Assembly (NCBI RefSeq): GCF_964199755.1
Contig: NC_133900.1
Location: 24,343,701 to 24,407,700, forward strand
DNA from: Larus michahellis
Lineage: Eukaryota; Chordata; Aves; Charadriiformes; Laridae
Direction of reading: 5' to 3'
Length of the DNA: 64,000 nucleotides
The position numbers and the translations under genes were made by a program. The notes beneath the pieces are model-generated. The model saw only the letters and a program-made list of their open reading frames with translations, was not told the origin of the DNA and did not search any database. Positions 60,361-64,000 of the stretch are shown here, piece by piece. The first letter of the stretch is position 1. Each line of letters opens with the position of its first letter.

Positions 60361-63180
60361 CTGTGCCTATCTGTTAAGCAACCTGGTGCAGCATTTCAGC
60401 CAGGTTCAGAAAGGTACGCTCTTGTCCCAGGGGGAAACACGCACTTGCATGCTGCCTGTGGGCAGATTTGAGCTCGTCGTCCGGTCCTCTCGCCCATCAG
60501 GGAGATCCGAGCGAGAGTTGTGCTGAAACGGACAACAGAGGGAGACTCATTTGAGGTTAGTTAGCTCATAAGATAGCACTGAGGGCTACGTACGGGTCTC
60601 CTGGACCACAGCTAAATGTCAGGTGCCTCTTTTCACCTGCACAGAAAAGGCATTATTGCAGCAGAGGTGGCCAAACCCGGCGAGCAGACAGACACGCACG
60701 ACAGCAGAAAAGTCCAGCTGGGATTGCCAGCAAAGGCAAGATGTGCAGAGGAGAGGGAGGCTGTGACCTTTCTCTCCAAACACTGCCTTGAGTCCTCATT
60801 TCCAGCATGTCTGCAGTCACTATGCCTTCGCCATTAAGTGCAGAAGACAAAAGCAAGCAGTTTCCAGATTTCTAAACTACGCTCAGGCATTTGTTTTTTG
60901 AGACTTGCATATCCTTCGCTTTTAAAAATATGAACCCTGGAGAGTTTACTGAGAAAAATCTCCTTTTGCATTTGTTGCTGGTTTGGTTGCAGCTCCTCAG
61001 GTTTATCCTCCAGGCGATTCTGGCTCACTGAATGTTTTCCAATATTATTTTTTACCAAGGGAAACAGGAGTCAGATTTGCAAAGTCTTTTCTTTGCATCT
61101 CTGGGTACTAGCAAGATCTTAGCCCAGCAGTCCAGATCTCTGTCTGTGGCATGTAGTCCTGACATCATGACCTACACAGCCAGTTAGCTTTTTAAAAGAG
61201 AGGAGATGTTTTCACAGCATCACGTCCCAAAATGTGCTGCTGCCCACAGCCACTGCAGCGGTCTTGGGACAAACGCTGACGCTGCCACTGAAGTGCTGCT
61301 GCCTGAGTGGCGATTTCAGAGGAACAGTGATGGGCTCCACGTGTGAGGAATGACGCTGTGCAATGACACTCTCAAAGGGGTGCCTTTGGTCTGGCTTGGC
61401 CTTCATCTTCATCTTCCCCCTCCGCCAGGACCAGCAACCCCATGAGCAGTAAGGAACCCTCTGGTCCCAGGTGGGCTGGGTACAGGACGATGTCCCCTTT
61501 CCAGTTTTGCTGCTGCACTTTGCGACCAGCTTTGCTAGGACAGGGGCCTGAGGCCTTTTCCTTCACAGAAGGTACCCAACAGTGTCACCCTAAGCATCAG
61601 CAGTCCCCGCACCCAGAGAACATCCGGCCACAACAGAGCAGTTGTCATGTCATCTTTGTTCAGCTGCTTTCTATGCTGTGTTGGTTTCTGTGTAAACAAA
61701 CTGCTGTGACTGGGGATAAAAGTAGGATATGAAACTTACAGCATTGTGTGCACAGGTAGCATCGCACTAAGGCACACTGGTGGCAGAGGGAGCCTTCACA
61801 GATGCATTCATCAGTGTCGCAGATTAGTCGGAAATCTCATGAAGCAGTTTCCCTGCGTGTTTGCCTCTGGCCAGGGTGGCAGGAATGTTTGTGGAAGGCA
61901 GCTGCTAGGTTTCAGCACCACTGGCATCTGTGTGGATGGACAAGACTAACATCTGTCCTATGCCATGCTTTAATAGCCTGCAGAAGCCGGGTCAGGCTGA
62001 GTGCTTTCATCCTGCCTTTCCAAAGGGTCATGCTCCCCGGTCTCCATATTTCCTTGCTGCCTGGTAGCACTCCTGTTTCACTCACCCTGAGACCTTACCT
62101 TCCTCCATCAGACACTCAGGGCAGTGTACCTGTGCGAGCCGCAGTGTGCGGGGGTGAGCTTGAGCTGTGCAGTTTGCTCCTGTAAGCCTGAGGGTCACCC
62201 GCAGCGCAGTGTGCCCAGCAGCAGCCGGGGAGCAGCCGGTGTGTCAGGGATGGGGGCTTCTTTCCCCTCTCAGACACTGAGAGATGGAAAAGTCATTCAA
62301 GGATGGAGTCCTCCCTCCTGCCTGTCCCCAACACCACGTGGCAGAGCCCTAAAAGGAAAGCGAGTATCCCATATTAAATTGGTAGCAGGTACTCTTGACC
62401 TCAGCCTAACAATTGCCCTTGGGCACCAGGAGGGAGTGGGAGGAGGAGAGCACAGCGCAAGTTAAATCACCCCCTTCTGCGGTCCTGGCGCAGCAATGCA
62501 AAGACATCGCGGGCTGTAAATCACGGAGGAGCTGGCCCCAGCCAGGGCGGAGGGCTGCCAACACGCCGGTGCCACTGCCTCCTTCCCTCCTGTCCTCCCA
62601 GGAGCATTCAAATCTAAACAAAATGCATCCCAGACAAACATTTTATCACCTAATGACTTAAGCCCTCCACAGGCTGCTTGTGCAAGACGTTCCCTGCTCC
62701 GCAGCAGGTGAAGCGCCTCGCCAGTAACAGTGAACTACTTTCTGCCGGCGCTCCTCCGTGTATCTGGGTCACCCTCCTGACACGGGTGAACTCGCCATTA
62801 ACACACCCCACTCCGGCACCCCAAGCGATGCCGGGTCCCTCCTCTCCCACAGCGGCTTGCAGCGGGAGGCCGCGGCGGCACGGGGGGAGCAGCATCCCCA
62901 GGAAACCACATCTAAACCACATCTGAACACGGCACTGTGCCAGCCGTGGGGGGATGGAGTAAACAACAAGTGCGGCAGGCTCTTCATTTGGGTACGCCCT
63001 GCTGAGAAAAAGCTTGCTGTCTTTTTTTCTTTTTTTTTTTTTTTTTCGTTTTCACTGCCCACCTTGTTACTCCCAGTCAGCTAAACTTCATTAACTTGCC
63101 GTCGAGTATCTGCTCCTCCCTACCGCCAGTGGCTCTTTCACTCCGGCTTCACGGGCTTCCAGAATTAAACGCCTTTCAAA
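60361..63180. other. Intergenic upstream of SCD5
   Basis: Several short open frames lie on both strands, and there is a T-rich run at about 63019-63046. No repeat family or RNA gene was recognised. The right end grades into the SCD5 CpG island. Confidence 0.45.
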
Positions 63181-63694
63181 CCGGTCTGCCCCGGGGAGCG
63201 TTTCCCTCCTCACGCCCCCGGGGAGCTGCGGGACAGCTGCCCGCCGTTCCTCAAGGGCAGCCGCCTGAGGCGGCGCGGGCAGGGCGGACGGGGGGCCCGC
63301 ACCCCCGGGCGCAGCCCCTCCGCATCCTCCGCGCCCTCCCTTCGCCGGGGCCGCGCGGAGAGGGCCGCAGGCGCGCGCGGTCCAGCGCCCGTTGGGGACG
63401 CCGCCGCGAGCGGCCGTTGGGGCGCCCCGAGGAGGGGCGGCCGCTCGGCGGTGCCGGGGGCGGGGCGGGGCGGACCGCGGCCGCCATTGGCTGTCGCTAT
63501 GCAGGGCCGGCGGCCGCCCCCCGCCCCCCCTTCTCGGCTCGTCCCCCGCCGCGGTGCGGGGCGCAGCCGGCGGCGCGGGAGCTCCATGGAGGCGGCGGCA
63601 GCAACAGATGCGGCGGCGCGGCCCGGCCGCCCCTAACCGCTGCCCGGCCGCGCTGCACGGGGGCCGCCGCCGCCCCTAGCGCCCCGCCGGCGAG
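63181..63694 (+). promoter_or_regulatory. SCD5 CpG-island promoter and 5' UTR
   Basis: Extremely GC- and CpG-rich. It has tandem GGGGCGGGG Sp1-type boxes near 63460-63476 and an inverted CCAAT (ATTGG, 63486-63490). No TATA box was seen. The transcription start is probably between about 63500 and 63600. An in-frame TAG at 63677-63679 precedes the start codon. Confidence 0.7.
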
Positions 63695-63854
63695 ATGGCC
63701 GGGTCCCGGCGGGCGGCGAGCGGCGAGGCGGCCGCGGCGGGCGGCGGGCAGGCCATCGTCTGGCGCAACGTGGTGCTGATGGGGCTGCTGCACCTGGGCG
63801 CCGTCTACGCGCTCAGCCTGGTGCCGCGGGCGCAGCTCCTCACTCTCCTCTGGG
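63695..63854 (+). CDS. SCD5: SCD5 exon 1 (stearoyl-CoA desaturase 5), partial
   Basis: SCD5 is an ER-membrane delta-9 desaturase that makes oleoyl- and palmitoleoyl-CoA using cytochrome b5 and oxygen. Only exon 1 lies in the window: 160 nt, 53 complete codons, ending CTC TGG G|GTGAGT in phase 1. The first 20 or so residues are Ala/Gly-rich and unlike human. Then AIVWRNVVLMGLLHLGAVYA and the following LSLVPRAQLLTLLW match human SCD5 (IVWRNVVLMSLLHLGAVYS). The hydrophobic stretch is the first membrane segment. The histidine-box motifs are in later exons outside the window. The ATG at 63695 is the first after an upstream in-frame stop, so the N-terminus is shorter than the human one by about 20 residues. 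Confidence 0.93.
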
Positions 63855-64000
63855 GTGAGTGCGGGGCCGGTGCGGGGCTGCGCCGAGCCGCGCCACGCCA
63901 CAGGTGGGGCGGGGGACTAGGGGAGGGCTTCCCGGCGGACCGGGCCCCGGCGCGGCCCCCGCCCGCAGAGGGGCGGAGGGTTTCCCCGGCGGTGGGGAGG
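63855..64000 (+). other. Start of SCD5 intron 1
   Basis: GC-rich sequence after the GTGAGT donor. No other feature. Confidence 0.8.

Overview
The window reads as bird nuclear DNA. It carries several CR1 LINE copies (the dominant avian retroposon), one solo retroviral LTR of a type I associate with non-galliform birds, and a gene order matching the vertebrate THAP9 - SEC31A - SCD5 neighbourhood. Neoaves is my best guess, from the LTR only. All gene identities come from reading conceptual translations against remembered vertebrate proteins; no database search was run.

Layout: 1-1180 has no gene I can name, only weak coding-like scraps. 1190-3252 is a decayed CR1 in plus orientation. 3911-9006 is THAP9 on the minus strand: five coding exons that join in phase to 894 codons, giving an N-terminal C2CH THAP zinc finger and a P-element-transposase-like body. 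About 350 bp of CpG-rich DNA with five CCAAT boxes and one TATA box separates it from SEC31A on the plus strand, so the two genes share a divergent promoter. SEC31A occupies about 9383-54455: a non-coding first exon, then 26 constitutive coding exons whose phases all agree and give 1232 residues, plus a 39-nt cassette exon that would make 1245. Its first intron holds a good C/D-box snoRNA candidate and a perfect 96-bp palindrome. Other introns hold two CR1 pieces, the solo LTR and a CA microsatellite. From about 54460 to 63180 is intergenic, with a well-preserved CR1 and two exon-like segments on the minus strand. At the right edge a CpG island leads into exon 1 of SCD5 (plus strand, first 53 residues); the rest of that gene lies outside.

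Functions: SEC31A is an outer-coat COPII subunit for ER-to-Golgi transport. SCD5 is an ER-membrane delta-9 desaturase. THAP9 is a domesticated P-element-type transposase. I see no functional link beyond the shared THAP9/SEC31A promoter.

Main points for a second look: the second catalytic aspartate of the THAP9 DDE site reads as glycine here; the snoRNA candidate has a 14-nt match to 28S rRNA and a nine-base core repeated in both guide arms; the palindrome is either striking or an assembly artefact; a conserved cassette exon lies just before the SEC31A WN-motif exon; and there may be an unidentified minus-strand gene between SEC31A and SCD5.
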